A stretch of DNA of 64,000 nucleotides from Lepidostoma basale (Eukaryota > Arthropoda > Insecta > Trichoptera > Lepidostomatidae). Every line of letters begins with the position of its first letter. Position 1 is the stretch's first letter. The DNA lies in contig JAHDVF020000992.1 of NCBI GenBank assembly GCA_022606425.2, forward strand, positions 372,001 through 436,000, given 5' to 3'. This document shows positions 35,196-47,000 of this stretch, in pieces. The notes below the pieces were generated by a model, which saw only the letters and a program-made list of their open reading frames with translations, did no database searches and was not told the DNA's origin. Position numbers and translations under genes: made by a program.

Positions 35196-35470
35196 TGTTT
35201 GTATCTTCGACCGGTTTCGACTCGCTGACATTTATTTTAATGAATTTCTATTGTTTAAAAATGGTACAAAAAATGGTTTGATATAATATCACAAATAATT
35301 ATGTATCTAAATTTTTATTTTTATTTTTATTTATTTTCTCTTACTCTCCTTATGAAGGAAATTCCTTCTGGGATGAATCGAACCATCACCAGAAGATTGC
35401 AGAGAGCTGCCGAAACCGGTCGAAGACACAAACATTAGTGGATTTTAACTTAATATACACTTTAAAAAGA
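35195..35470. repeat. ACCGGT-type foldback arms
   Basis: Minus arm at 35160-35235 (GTATCTTCGACCGGTTTCGA) and plus arm at 35390-35460 (GCTGCCGAAACCGGTCGAAG then ACATTAGTGGATTTTAACTT). Same family as 46245-46400, 51553, 57326. Confidence 0.7.
35390..35421 (+). ncRNA. Hammerhead-like motif, ACCGGT type (box 1 degenerate)
   Basis: CAGAAGA in the place of CTGANGA, hairpin GCAGAGAGCTGC, GAA, palindrome ACCGGT, C. The U4 position is A, which should reduce cleavage by what is known of the hammerhead core. Confidence 0.35.
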
Positions 35471-36092
35471 TTTTTAAAACATTTTTTTTTCATTAATTAT
35501 TAACCGAATTTCAACCATTCAGTAATAGACTGTATCGTATGCCCAGTAGCCGTTTATGGATCTGATATATTGTACTGTTATTTTCATATCTTCATTATAC
35601 ATTGAAACATTGACTCCTCACACCAGAGGCTCCAAGCGACGTATCTCGTGCCTTCTAATAAGGTCCAGATATTTAAATTACACCCGAAATTAAAGCGGCA
35701 AACATTGGTGCTCATTTAACGTGTAACCAATCACTCAATCTAGCCATAAATCACTCCGCTGTCACTACACCAGTTGTAACACTATGATTGCTTCTAAATA
35801 GAGTAACAACCGTACTTGGGTATACCCAATACGAGTATGTATAATATGTATGAAATAATATAATTTACACCGTATACCCTATTTGACTCTTAATATATTG
35901 TAATAATCTGATACATTAATATTAAATAATTACAGTGGAACCTCTCATAACGAGTACTTGGCATAACGAGCAAAAGAGACTATGAAAAAAATGACACCAT
36001 AACGAGAGACATTTCGAATAACGAGTTATAACATCTGTCAGATCATGTAAACAACAAAAAAATTATAATATTTTTATAAATTTGTATCTTTA

Positions 36093-36123
36093 CTGAAGAA
36101 GAACTGTTTGCCCGAAACATGTC
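36093..36123 (+). ncRNA. Hammerhead-like motif, ACATGT type
   Basis: CTGAAGA, a weak hairpin AGAACTGTTTGCCC, GAA, palindrome ACATGT, C. Closely related to 47234 and 46518, where the hairpin is perfect. Confidence 0.45.
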
Positions 36124-36149
36124 TATATAATTGTATTTTCTAATAAACA

Positions 36150-36330
36150 CGTAGAAAGGATAAGCTCAAATAGAATACCACACATAGCTCCCCATGGAAC
36201 GCCAAACGGACAACGCCGACCAGGAAGACCCCCGAAACGGTGGAGAGAAAGCTGGATTTCAGCGTCTCAAGAGAACCCGCCTGAAATAACAGACTCCTGA
36301 ATCTACGAAAAGTGAAATAGTGAATAAAAA
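36150..36330 (+). mobile_element. LINE 3' fragment
   Basis: Reads GQRRPGRPPKRWRESWISAS and QENPPEIT, matching 21100-21510. Ends in A-rich text. Confidence 0.75.
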
Positions 36331-36654
36331 AGAAAAATAGAAATAAACCATCATAACAACACAAAGTATGGCGTATATAGAAGAAATTATACATCATTGT
36401 TCAAGAAACAATAAATAAATTAAAAAGTGGGTTTTTTGGCATGGAATGCTTTATCGTATTTTACATTGATTTATATGGGGAAAAAAAATTTCTTTTGACG
36501 AGTATTTCATATAACGAGTAAGATTCTGGAACGAATTATTCTCGTTATGAGAGGTTCCACAGTATTTGAATATTCATGGTAGATATAAATTGTAAATAAA
36601 GCGAAAAATAATAAATCTCTATATTTTAAATTTATTTTAAGTTTATAGCTTTCA

Positions 36655-37180
36655 CAACATTTTGAATGTATACAAATACTTGTAGACGAATACTGGATTT
36701 TACCCATTGCGGGTTATCAATTCAAGGATTAATTGTATCTCAATAGAGACGAAGATGCAAATTGGAAACAGAATATAGTGATAGAGGTGTTTACAGGACT
36801 TATGACCTGTCCTTGGTTGGGTTAAGTGCGCGCTTTATGTAATCTTCTCCAGGAGTTATCTAGCAATACGTTAATGGCGGTAGCCTTTCACATTGCTTTA
36901 GTAAAAAGATCCTCTGCTTAATGCTTAAATCCAATCTTCATAGATGGCGCCAGTGTGTAGATTGAAACTAACATGTGAAGTTTGGTGTAACATATTAACA
37001 TATATACAACTTCCAAAAATTTGCCAGACATGGTGGTCGTAAGAAAAGTACGCCTGGAGAAGATTACATAAAGCGTGCGCTTAACCCAACCAATGACAGG
37101 TCATAAATCCTGTAAACACCTCGATCACCAGATTCTGTTTCCAATTTGCAACTTCGTCTCTATTGAGATACAATTAATCA
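36655..37180. repeat. M1 inverted pair (foldback)
   Basis: Plus unit start (36655-36850) and minus unit (36855-37178) meet at TCTTCTCCAGG...CCTGGAGAAGA-type text. Arms end in ATTGTATCTCAATAGAGACG and CGTCTCTATTGAGATACAAT. Confidence 0.88.
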
Positions 37181-37184
37181 TTTA

Positions 37185-37214
37185 TAGCTTTCGGCAGCTC
37201 GCTGCCATCTTCAG
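37185..37214 (-). ncRNA. Hammerhead-like motif, AGCT type
   Basis: On the minus strand CTGAAGA is followed by the 6-bp hairpin GGCAGCGAGCTGCC, then GAA, palindrome AGCT and A. Box 1 is canonical here, while the sister arm at 37328 has CAGAAGA. Confidence 0.5.
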
Positions 37215-37327
37215 ATACCTACTTCAAAGTTTGTTAGGTTTATACGAGTATATGAAATAATAATGGTGGGGTAATAAGTTTAATTATTGTTTTTACTCGT
37301 AAGCCTTACAAATATTGATATTGGTAC

Positions 37328-37359
37328 CAGAAGATGCCAGCGAGCTGCCGAAACCGGTC
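37328..37359 (+). ncRNA. Hammerhead-like motif, ACCGGT type (box 1 degenerate)
   Basis: CAGAAGA, hairpin GCCAGCGAGCTGCC, GAA, ACCGGT, C; followed by AACGTTAGTGGATTTTAA. Inverted relative to 37185-37214. Confidence 0.35.
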
Positions 37360-37399
37360 TACGTAATAAACGTTAGTGGATTTTAAATAATTACATACC

Positions 37400-37840
37400 T
37401 ACTAACTAACTTGACTAACTTACCATCACGCCGTCTCCCCGGAGGGGTAGGCAGAAAGAATGGAACGCCACACTGTTCTGTCCTGACATACGTCTCTCGA
37501 TTCCTCTACATTCATACATCTTGTCATGCACGCACGTCGATTTTTCCGACTCCTCACGTGACCGACATTCAATATTTGATTGATTTGATCGTGCCACGTT
37601 TTCCTCGGCCTTCCTCTATTTCTAGCTCCGTTCACGCCGTTTACATATACCTTCTTTACCATTCTGTCTTCACTCATTCTTTCCATGGGTCCAAACCATC
37701 TTAATGACCCTTTCCTTATTTTGTTCATAACACTTTCATTCGCACCACATTCACTTCTTATACTTGCATTTGTCACTCTATCATAAACAGATTTGCCACA
37801 CATTCGTCTTAGAGATCTCATTTCTACTGCATTTCTACTA
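37400..37840 (-). mobile_element. LINE family A 3' copy, longest open frame
   Basis: A 131-codon minus frame reads MRSLRRMCGKSVYDRVTNAS, IRSECGANESVMNKIRKGSL, RWFGPMERMSEDRMVKKVYV, then RPRKTWHDQINQILNVGHVR and RSILSAYPSGETA. It is the best preserved copy. It lies about 115 bp upstream of the first Nox5 exon seen; tail AAGTTAGTCAAGTTAGTTAG. Confidence 0.9.
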
Positions 37841-37955
37841 CATACCTACTATAACGATTTTATTTATCATTATGTATAATCTGATGATTTTGAGTATTAA
37901 TAATGCTATTAGTCATCTTCATTCAAGTGTATTAATTTCTCTATTTATTTTTCAG

Positions 37956-38050
37956 GAGTTCCTTGAGAAGTTTTATCAACTCTTCGTTCAAGATAACAAA
38001 GAACATCTCTCACAAGAAGACTGGATTGAGTTTCTTAAGCAAAGACTCAC
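37956..38050 (+). CDS. Nox5: Nox5 exon 1 of those seen (N-terminal extension)
   Basis: Follows a polypyrimidine tract and TTTTTCAG; ends before GTAAGT. Enters in phase 0, leaves with two bases of a split Thr codon. Encodes an acidic helix-rich segment (EFLEKFYQLFVQDNKEHLSQ...) that resembles a degenerate EF-hand pair start. It has no counterpart at the start of human NOX5, so it belongs to the longer insect-type N-terminus. No in-frame ATG next to the acceptor supports a start here; an upstream coding exon is required. Confidence 0.85.
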
Positions 38051-41000
38051 GTAAGTTTAGCTTTATTCAATTACTCTTCAAATTTTATACAAGTCACATA
38101 ATACATTATAATTACCGACTATACTTAAAAAAAAATCAAAAATATTTATTTTTTTGTTTTGAATGTATACAAATACTTGTAGAGAAATACTGGATTTTAC
38201 CCATTACGGGTTAATCATTAAGAATTAATTGTATCTCAATTGAGACGAAGATGCAAATTAGTTGGAAACAAAATATGGTGGTCGAGGCGTTTACGGGACT
38301 TATAACTTGTCATTGTTTGGATCAAACGATCGCTTTATGTAATACAACATTCCCCATTGCGCCCTTCTTACGACCACCATGAAATATGTGAAATGTTTCT
38401 CTACATAGTATCTTTCAAAAATAAATCAGACGTGGTGGTCGTAAGAAGGGCGGATCGGGAAATGTTGTATTACATAAAGCGATCGCTTAACCCAACCAAT
38501 GACAGGTCGTTAGTCCTGTAAACGCCTCGACCACCATATTCTGTTTCCAAAAAAATTACATATTCGTCTCTATTGAAAAACAATTAATTTTCAAATATTT
38601 CAAGCACATTTATTTTATTTTTTCTTATTACAATACAAGGATTCACTGGAAAACATTTTTCAATCAACTTTCGATATTTTTAACATCCCTATTCTGTAAA
38701 TCAAACAGAATAGATTTATGATTCTTCTTTTTCATTTTCTCATTACTGGAGTCGTGACCTATGGAACTGCTCGTGGCTTAAACAATATGCCTTCAATCCT
38801 CTATGTTCTCCGAAGTTCGCTCCACCGAGTAGAGGTCTCCCTTATTATTTTACTTAATCTGGTCAAACCACCGCGTAGGAGATCTGCCTTCTACTTCCTG
38901 TGACAATATTTTTTTCCAGGCTAGCCAGCTTTATTATTGCCCTGCCTATGGGCATTACCTTAGGTAGATTGGTTCTACACAGTGGCAGGTGAAATAATCT
39001 ATGCTGCCTTTGTCGCAGATAATTGTCAGGGACAAACAAAGTCAAGTCATTCAAAATATCAGAGTTATGTATTCGATCAGTTGAAAAAAATGAACACCCA
39101 AATGGATAGTTCGTCTAATTTCCAATGATTGGTAATTCACCATACCCAGCAAGAAATCAGTTGGGTACAGCCAGGGGTAATAACCGTAACATTTGCAGTG
39201 TAATGTTGAAACCTTGATTATCGTCGACTTATAAATGTTTTTTCCAGGAATGACAAGCAGATAGACCTCGTAGAACAGCTGGAGAGTGTGTCCTACGTTC
39301 TCTGTGGCGACGATGTCATAACACATGAAAAATTCTGCCAAATTTTCCAAGCCAAAGGGGTAACATACATCTTTCATAATGATGCATATTGTAACCTAAC
39401 CTTAACCCGAACCTTACCTAATCTAAGTATATCTCAGATATATCCTTACTTATTTAGCTATTACAGTTATGATTTATTTCTTCTATTATTAGAATTCATT
39501 TGGAGTTAAAGCTTTATATTGAATTTGATGGTTTATTATATTTTATGTGAGTGACATGTTTCACTTGCGTCATTTTCAAGTGTCATTATCAACATTATGA
39601 TATTTTAGGTGAAACGTATGTTTATTAGTAAATATTTTTTTGTAATGACAAATAGGAAGACGAAACATGTCATTCCTCTAAAATATATTATTATAAACTT
39701 TCTAGAAAACGGACGTTTTCATTCATATGAATTGTACAATATGTAGTTTTACATCATTGTTGAAGAATGATGACAATTGATTTTTACTAGCAAGGCGAAA
39801 CATGTCACTGTTTATATCAATATTAAATATTTCGTTTGGAGTTTTACATCATTGCCCTCATGAGATACTTTTTTAATTGTCATGAGATATTAGAGAATCA
39901 CTCAATTTTTTTATCATTGTAAAACAATTTTATCAAATTTAAACGTTTGTTTCTTATTCTATCTGCTATTATTTTAACTACACTTACAGTCCAAAAAAAT
40001 GGGTTTTGAACGGCGGCAGACTACATTCGGAGCTCTTATATGAATTTGGTTTTAGGATTAACACTGTTTAATCCGGTTATTGAGTATTTTTTCGGTTATT
40101 AAGGATGTAACCCATTTTTTTGCCATTGGGCCGAGAAAACCAAAACGCAGAGCTCAAGAGAAGAATTGGACTAAGCTGGACAGCTTTCGGAAAAATGGGT
40201 TATATCCTTAAAAACCGGAAAATACAGATCAACCTGAAACGAAAAGTTTATGAACCCTGTGTTCTGCCAGTTGCTACTTATGGTTTTGAAACTATAACAT
40301 TATCCAAACAAACTGTGGAGAAACTACGAGTGACCCAAAGAGCCATGTAAGGAATAAGCCTAAGAAAGAGAGTCAGAAACGATACGGTGAGAGAAAAAAC
40401 AAAGGTCACTGACATCATCCACCGGGTAGCGACTCTAAAATGGCAATGGGTAGGTCATGTAGCCAAAAGCTCAGACGAAAAATGGACTAGAATACTGCTG
40501 ACATGGAGACCGTGGACGGCAAAGAGAATTGCAGGGCGACCGCAACTACGGTGGAAGGATATGAATAGACACGTCGGAATAACCTGGATGCAGTCTGCAC
40601 AGGACAGAGTGACATGGAAGCGAATGGAGGAGGCCTTTGTCCGGGAGTGGGCGGGAATAGGCTGAATAAGAAGAAGAAATATTTTTTCAGAATAAAAAAT
40701 ATTATTCACAACATGTTTCAGATGTGACCTCCTCTATCCTAGGGTGTAAATATATAACTAAACTTTGACCAAAGAAAGGCTTATACTACTAGAAATAGAG
40801 GGGGGGGGGAACGAAATACAATACACAGTTATAAACTTGTTAATGAATGTATTTTATAAAACTTTTTACTTAAGTTCCTTACTTCTAAATTATGGGTATT
40901 AATATTATATAGATGATGTAATGATTACATCATCTATAGGCCCATATATGGAAGTGATGTGCAGGATCGAAGCAGCCCGTAGTTCATTCAACAAAATGAG

Positions 41001-44000
41001 ATCAATATTCTGCAATGACAACTTGAACTTGAAAATAAGGCAGAGAATGTTGAAGTGCTATGTCTGGTCTGTATCACTCTATGGCTCGGAGACTTGGACC
41101 CTGAAAGTGCAAACTATGAACCGGTTGGAAGCATTCGAGATGTGGTTGCACAGGAGAATGCTTCGCATACCGTGGACAAATTTTGTCAGCAATTTGGAGA
41201 TTTTGAGGAGAGCCAATTGTAGTAGACAACTGCTTAAAGGCGTTAAGGTCCGTAAGATTTCATATCTGGGTCACATTCTGCGATGAGATAAATACAGTTT
41301 GCTCCAACATACTGATGGCAAAAATTGAGGGGCAGCGTGGTCCTGGTAGAAGGCAAACATCTTTACTGTGCAACATAAGAGACTGGACCGGGATGAGACA
41401 TGTGGGGGAGCTGTTCCGAAGTCTTCGCCGAAGTGATTGACAACGTCGAGGGGACCTGATACGGTACGCGAAGAAGAAGAAGAATATTATATAATAATGA
41501 ACTGGGACAATCCGTCTGTGCTGCAAATGTCGTCAGCTGCAGTTTGAGACCAATTTGATTTTACTGCAAATGAAGCCAGCCACACAATGATGGGTTAATA
41601 AATGCTACATATGTATTTATGAAGCTTCTGATTGTGTTTTATTTCAGATCGTTGATAAGTTATTCCGACTAATAGATCTTGACAACGATGGAATTGCTTC
41701 TCCGGAAGAGATTCTACAATTCATTAGCTCCATTAGTAATACAAGGTAAGCAATCAATTTATAAGCTACCGGAATGGTTCTATCAACAATCAAGTTTTCA
41801 ATTCGACTATTGTATTCGCATCTTCCAGACCGAGAACCGGCTTCGACAAAAGCAGTTTGGAATGGTTGGAGACGCTGTTCAGGCAGACGGTGGGTGACGA
41901 ACAAGAAATTAGAAGAGAGGACTTCCAAAAAATCGTCATATCTAAGAATGTGAGTAGGTAATCTTCAATAAAACATCTTCATTTTATCATGATATATGCA
42001 TTTCAAAATACAAATGAGACCATCACCTATATTATTGTTTTATTAATTGAAATAAGTTTTTTGTTTCGTTTTTTATAACTAGTACCTATAATTGAGGCTG
42101 CTTGAACAAAAGAGCTAAATGTTTTTTTTATATATCTCTTTATTTAGTTATAAAAAATTACACATTTCTTACAACTAGAATATGACATTTTTAAATACAT
42201 AATAGTAAAATTTATATTGAAAACAAATTTAAAAAGAGCAATTAGGCACAAAGCACGCAAACAAAAAATTTAACAGGAAAAAAATTAATAACCTTAAAAC
42301 TTAAAAAAACATATAAACTTAACATAAAACAAAGAGAAAAACTGTTTAACGATAGTAATTACTTTGTAAACAACACTAACTTTACTAAAAATTCAAATAA
42401 AAATACAAACATGTTTCGGACACAGATGCCCTCATCAGTGTTTTGTTAGTTATTTTGTATACTCGTATATACAAAATAAATATTTTAAAAATTTGTTTTT
42501 GTAACTTGTGTCATGTAGCACGGTGGGCATCTTTAAGGTGAAGTTTGAACTACATTATAATATAATATTATTATTCAATCACTTGGCGCCTTTACACAGT
42601 TATTTGCTTTATGTTTTAACACCAATTGGGATCAAAAACTCACTTTCAATAGGTATCTTTATAATGATCAGCCCTCAACTCTATAATTATTTTTTATACA
42701 ACTGGTTTTACCCGATATGAAACCGGTTAAGAAAAATGCATTTTATTTTATAAATGAAATAATTAAATATATATTATAATTCATAAAATTATAAGAAATA
42801 TGAATATTATAAATAAAAAACATAAGATGATTTTCATTCATGTGCCTAATTGCTAAATTAAATTTAAAATGAGTTTAAATATTTTTTATACATACAAGTC
42901 TACTAATGACAATACACTTTTTCTAGAAATTGATTATGAGTAATGGAAATTAATTATAAAAAAATACATACTAATAAATATTTAGTTTTATTACACGTAA
43001 AATTTAAAAAAAAATACAACAATATTTTAATTTATTAAAAATCTATTTAATAAGAATTTTTACATCATTGTTTAAGAAACAATAAATGATTTAATAACTG
43101 TTTATAAATATTTAGTTTATTCTACTTTTCTTTCTTCCAATTCCGACAGATTTCGGCAAATCACTTTCATCTTATGGAGATAGCAGAGGTCTACCGAAAC
43201 CGGTCGAAACTGTAATAAAATAATAAGTGGAATAAATACTTAATGTTTATTCTAAAATAATTAATGTACATGTATTTTTTTTTTCATCATTTAATAAGAA
43301 TATAAAAATATATATACAGTATTTAAATAGGTTAACCCTTGCTATTTCATTTTAGCCATTTTTCACGGACCGCGTCTTCCAAATATTTGACAAGGACAAT
43401 TCTGGATCCATCTCCTTGCACGAGTTCCTGGAAGCAATGCACCAGTTCGCGGGACAGACTCCGGACGACAAAATCAAATTCCTCTTCAAAGTTTATGATC
43501 TCGACGGTAAGTGAAATTTCTGAAAACCCTTAATTTTAACAATCATAAATTTGATTAAATAATAGTGTTAATGAAAAACTTGGCGAAATTGCTATAGTGA
43601 TTATTGTACCTTTGCCATTGTAGAAATTCGCTAAAATAATTATTTCTAAACAGATCTCTGTAATAAGGTACACATAGCGCCATCTCTTATCGATTCGAGC
43701 AATTTATTTGATAAGTTTAACAATAACGTTTACACCCATGCAGGACGATTTTTCCAACCTTGAATATGGCCTTTTAGTAGTTAATTAATATTTTATTGTT
43801 TTGTTTTACTTAATTATTCTTTAAGAATTATATGAATTATTAGAATTTTTTATACGATCTTCAATATACGGACAGAAAACAGTTATTTATAATATTATGA
43901 AAGAGGAATTAGGTCGTGGCCAGGCATGAACCCAAGTCCCCTGGATCAGGAGTCAATCGATGCACATTTTATTTTTAAATATGTGCATCGAAAAAGGTTA

Positions 44001-47000
44001 CGTCACAACCGAAACATTTTTATGTGAAAATATAAAGTGTTATAATTATATTTATTCAAAAGTCACAAGAAATTTGAAAGGGCCATTGTAACCCACGTTT
44101 ATTACATAAAACTTCATATTAAATAATCACTACGAATAAAAAGGTCAGTTTTCTAGAAGTTTAACTATATTTTATGTAAATATCATGTTTCGCCTGTCTC
44201 GAAATACAAATTATCTGAGAACATCTTCAATGTTCGCCATAACTTTGTGTTGTAGATGTTAAATATTTCTTTTTTTATATACTTTGTATAGGTACAACAC
44301 TCACAATATGAGTGTTGTATATTAATTGCGAAAGTACAATTTCGCACTTGGCGGGATATTGGATTGATATTTTTCACGAAACGTATTGTCGCGTCGACAC
44401 TTCTCAACGTTCTGACCTCAAACCGATCTCGTTGCGGAGGGGAAGGGTCAGGCTACACAGAAGTGTAGCCAACATGTCGAAAATAAAATCCATCCGCCTA
44501 AAGTACACTTACTTTCTAGATACGCCTCGTATATAAAAAAAACATTATCTGAGAACAGTTAATTGTTTGTTTTTTAATCTTCCAGGCGATGGATTGATAC
44601 AGCAAAGAGAACTGAGACATGTCCTCCGCGCCTGTATGGAAGAGAATGGGATGAAGTTCAACGAGCAGCAGCTGATGGACCTGGCAGATGCACTGCTGGA
44701 CGATGCAGACCCCAACAAGAGAGGAGCCATTACGTATGAGTCTCTGAAAAACCAACTGGAGAAGCACGGGGGACTCTTAGAAAATTTAACAATAAGGTAA
44801 TTTCGATTTTTTTTATTAATGAAAAAATGAAAACACTGTTTTATAGCATTATTTTACGAATTAAACACTGTTTTAAATAAATATAATCTTTCATATTTAT
44901 CTTGCCACTGTAATGGAAGGTTTATTTTTTATTTAAAAAAAGACTAATACCAAAGATTTCAATCAATGATATTAGAATTTATTTTACTATCTTCAATATG
45001 AGCAGAAAATAGCTCATTATTATGAGAAGGAATCTGGTCGTATCCAGGCTCGAACCCAAGTCCCCTGGATCGGAAGCCGAGCGTTCTATACCCCTAGACC
45101 ACTAACCGTGGCCGACTTTGTTTCCTTTCTTAGGGTGCCGGGTGTCATCACACATGGAGGCATCTTCCTTACCACACACCAATGATCATATTGTTAGTGT
45201 GATTATGAATATATAATATTTTCATTTACCTATCCAAAAAAGCTAGAATGGCAGTGCATAATGGTGTTCTTCTACCGATCCTTTTATGTATGGATGCGAA
45301 GCGTGGAACTGGCAAAAGAAGGATGAAAGTAGAATAAATGCAGTAGAAATTAGATCTCTCGGATACTCTGTGTACGATAGAGTGTCGAATAAAAATATAA
45401 GAAGTGAATGCGGTGCGAATGATGGTGTCATGAACAAAATAATGAAAGGATCATTAAGATGGTTTGGACATATGGAAAGAATGAATGAAGAAATAATGGT
45501 AAAAAAAATTTAAGTTAATGATGTAAATGGAACCAGAAATAGAGGAAGACCGAGGAAAACGTTGCACGATCAAATAAATCAAATATTGAATGTCGGCCAT
45601 GCGAGGAGTCAGAGAAATCGACGCGCGTGCATGACACGATGTATAAATGTTGAGGAAGCGAGAAAAATATGTCAGGAAAGAAAGTCATTCTTTCTGCCTA
45701 CCCCTTCGGGGAGACGGCGTGATGGTTAGTTAGTTAGTTAGTTAATATGTTCATTAACAAGTCGACTGGTCTAAAGAGATAAAGAAATGTTTTGGTAGAC
45801 TGTCTGGACTGGCTTGAAGAGTTGTTTCCATAAACAGAGAAACCCGCTCTCAAATGATAGTCAACTTCGGAGAGACCTGACATGACAAAGAAATAATATG
45901 ATATAAGATGGACACGAAGAGACACAAAAATAATTATTAAAAAAACTTATTAATATTATTTCAGCATAGACCGATGGTTAGTCCCACCGAAGCCAAAACC
46001 CCCCCCGGCCTCCCAGATAGGCAAGCTGCTTGCTCTTCGGCCCTACCAACTGTCCATCCCCTACCTGAAGAACAACTACGTCTTTCTAATGTTCTTCGGC
46101 GCCTTCATCGTCGTAAATCTGGGACTCTTCATCTCCAGAGCAATTCAATACAGAAAGTCCAATGGATATGTGATCGTGGCGAGAGCTTGTGGTGAGACAA
46201 ATTACATTTAAATTTAGAATTTTTTTTTTTTATCTTTTTAAAATGTATATTTAGTTAAAATCCACTAATGTTTGTATCTTCGACCAGTTTTGGCAGCTCG
46301 TTGTCATCTTCTGGTCAGCCCATAAGATGGCAGCGAGCTGCCTAAACCGGTCCAAGGCACAAACTTCGTGATTTTTTTCGAACTAAATATACAATAAAAA
46401 AAAAAATATTTATATTTTCATTATTTACTTATTTACGAATCATTTCATTGTCTCTTTTTCTTTTTTATATACTTTGTATATACAACACTTACATTTAAAA
46501 AAAATTAAAATCACATGGACATGTTTCGGACAACCAGTCCTTCTTCAGTGATACATATTTAAAATATTATAAAATTTAATTGTATCTCAATAGAGACGAA
46601 GATGCAAATTGGAAACTGAATATGGTTGATCAAGGTGTTTACGGGACTTATGACCTGTCATTGGTTGGGTTTTGCGCACGCTTTATGTAATTACAACATT
46701 CCCCATCCACCTTTCTTTATGACCATGTCTGACAATTTTTTGGAAGTTGTATATATGTTAAAGTCCTACACCAGATTTCACATGTCAGTTTCAATGCGCC
46801 ATCTATGAAGATTTTAATTTTATATGTTAATCTCTAAGATTAATCTATATTTAATCTACATACTAACGCCATCTATGGAGATTTATGTTCATTAAGCATT
46901 AAGCAGAACTTTTTTTTAACACAATGTGAGAGGCTACCCCGCCATTAGCGCATTGTTAGAAGCCGCCTGGAGATGTCACTACTATCTATATGCCAAACTT

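Larger units (their letters stand above)
35933..36562. mobile_element. pogo/Tigger-like TIR element with nested insertions
   Basis: TIRs CAGTGGAACCTCTCATAACG and, inverted, CTGTGGAACCTCTCATAACG; TA on both sides (35931-35932, 36563-36564). 630 bp, no transposase. Contains a hammerhead-like motif (36093) and a LINE fragment (36150-36330). Confidence 0.85.
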
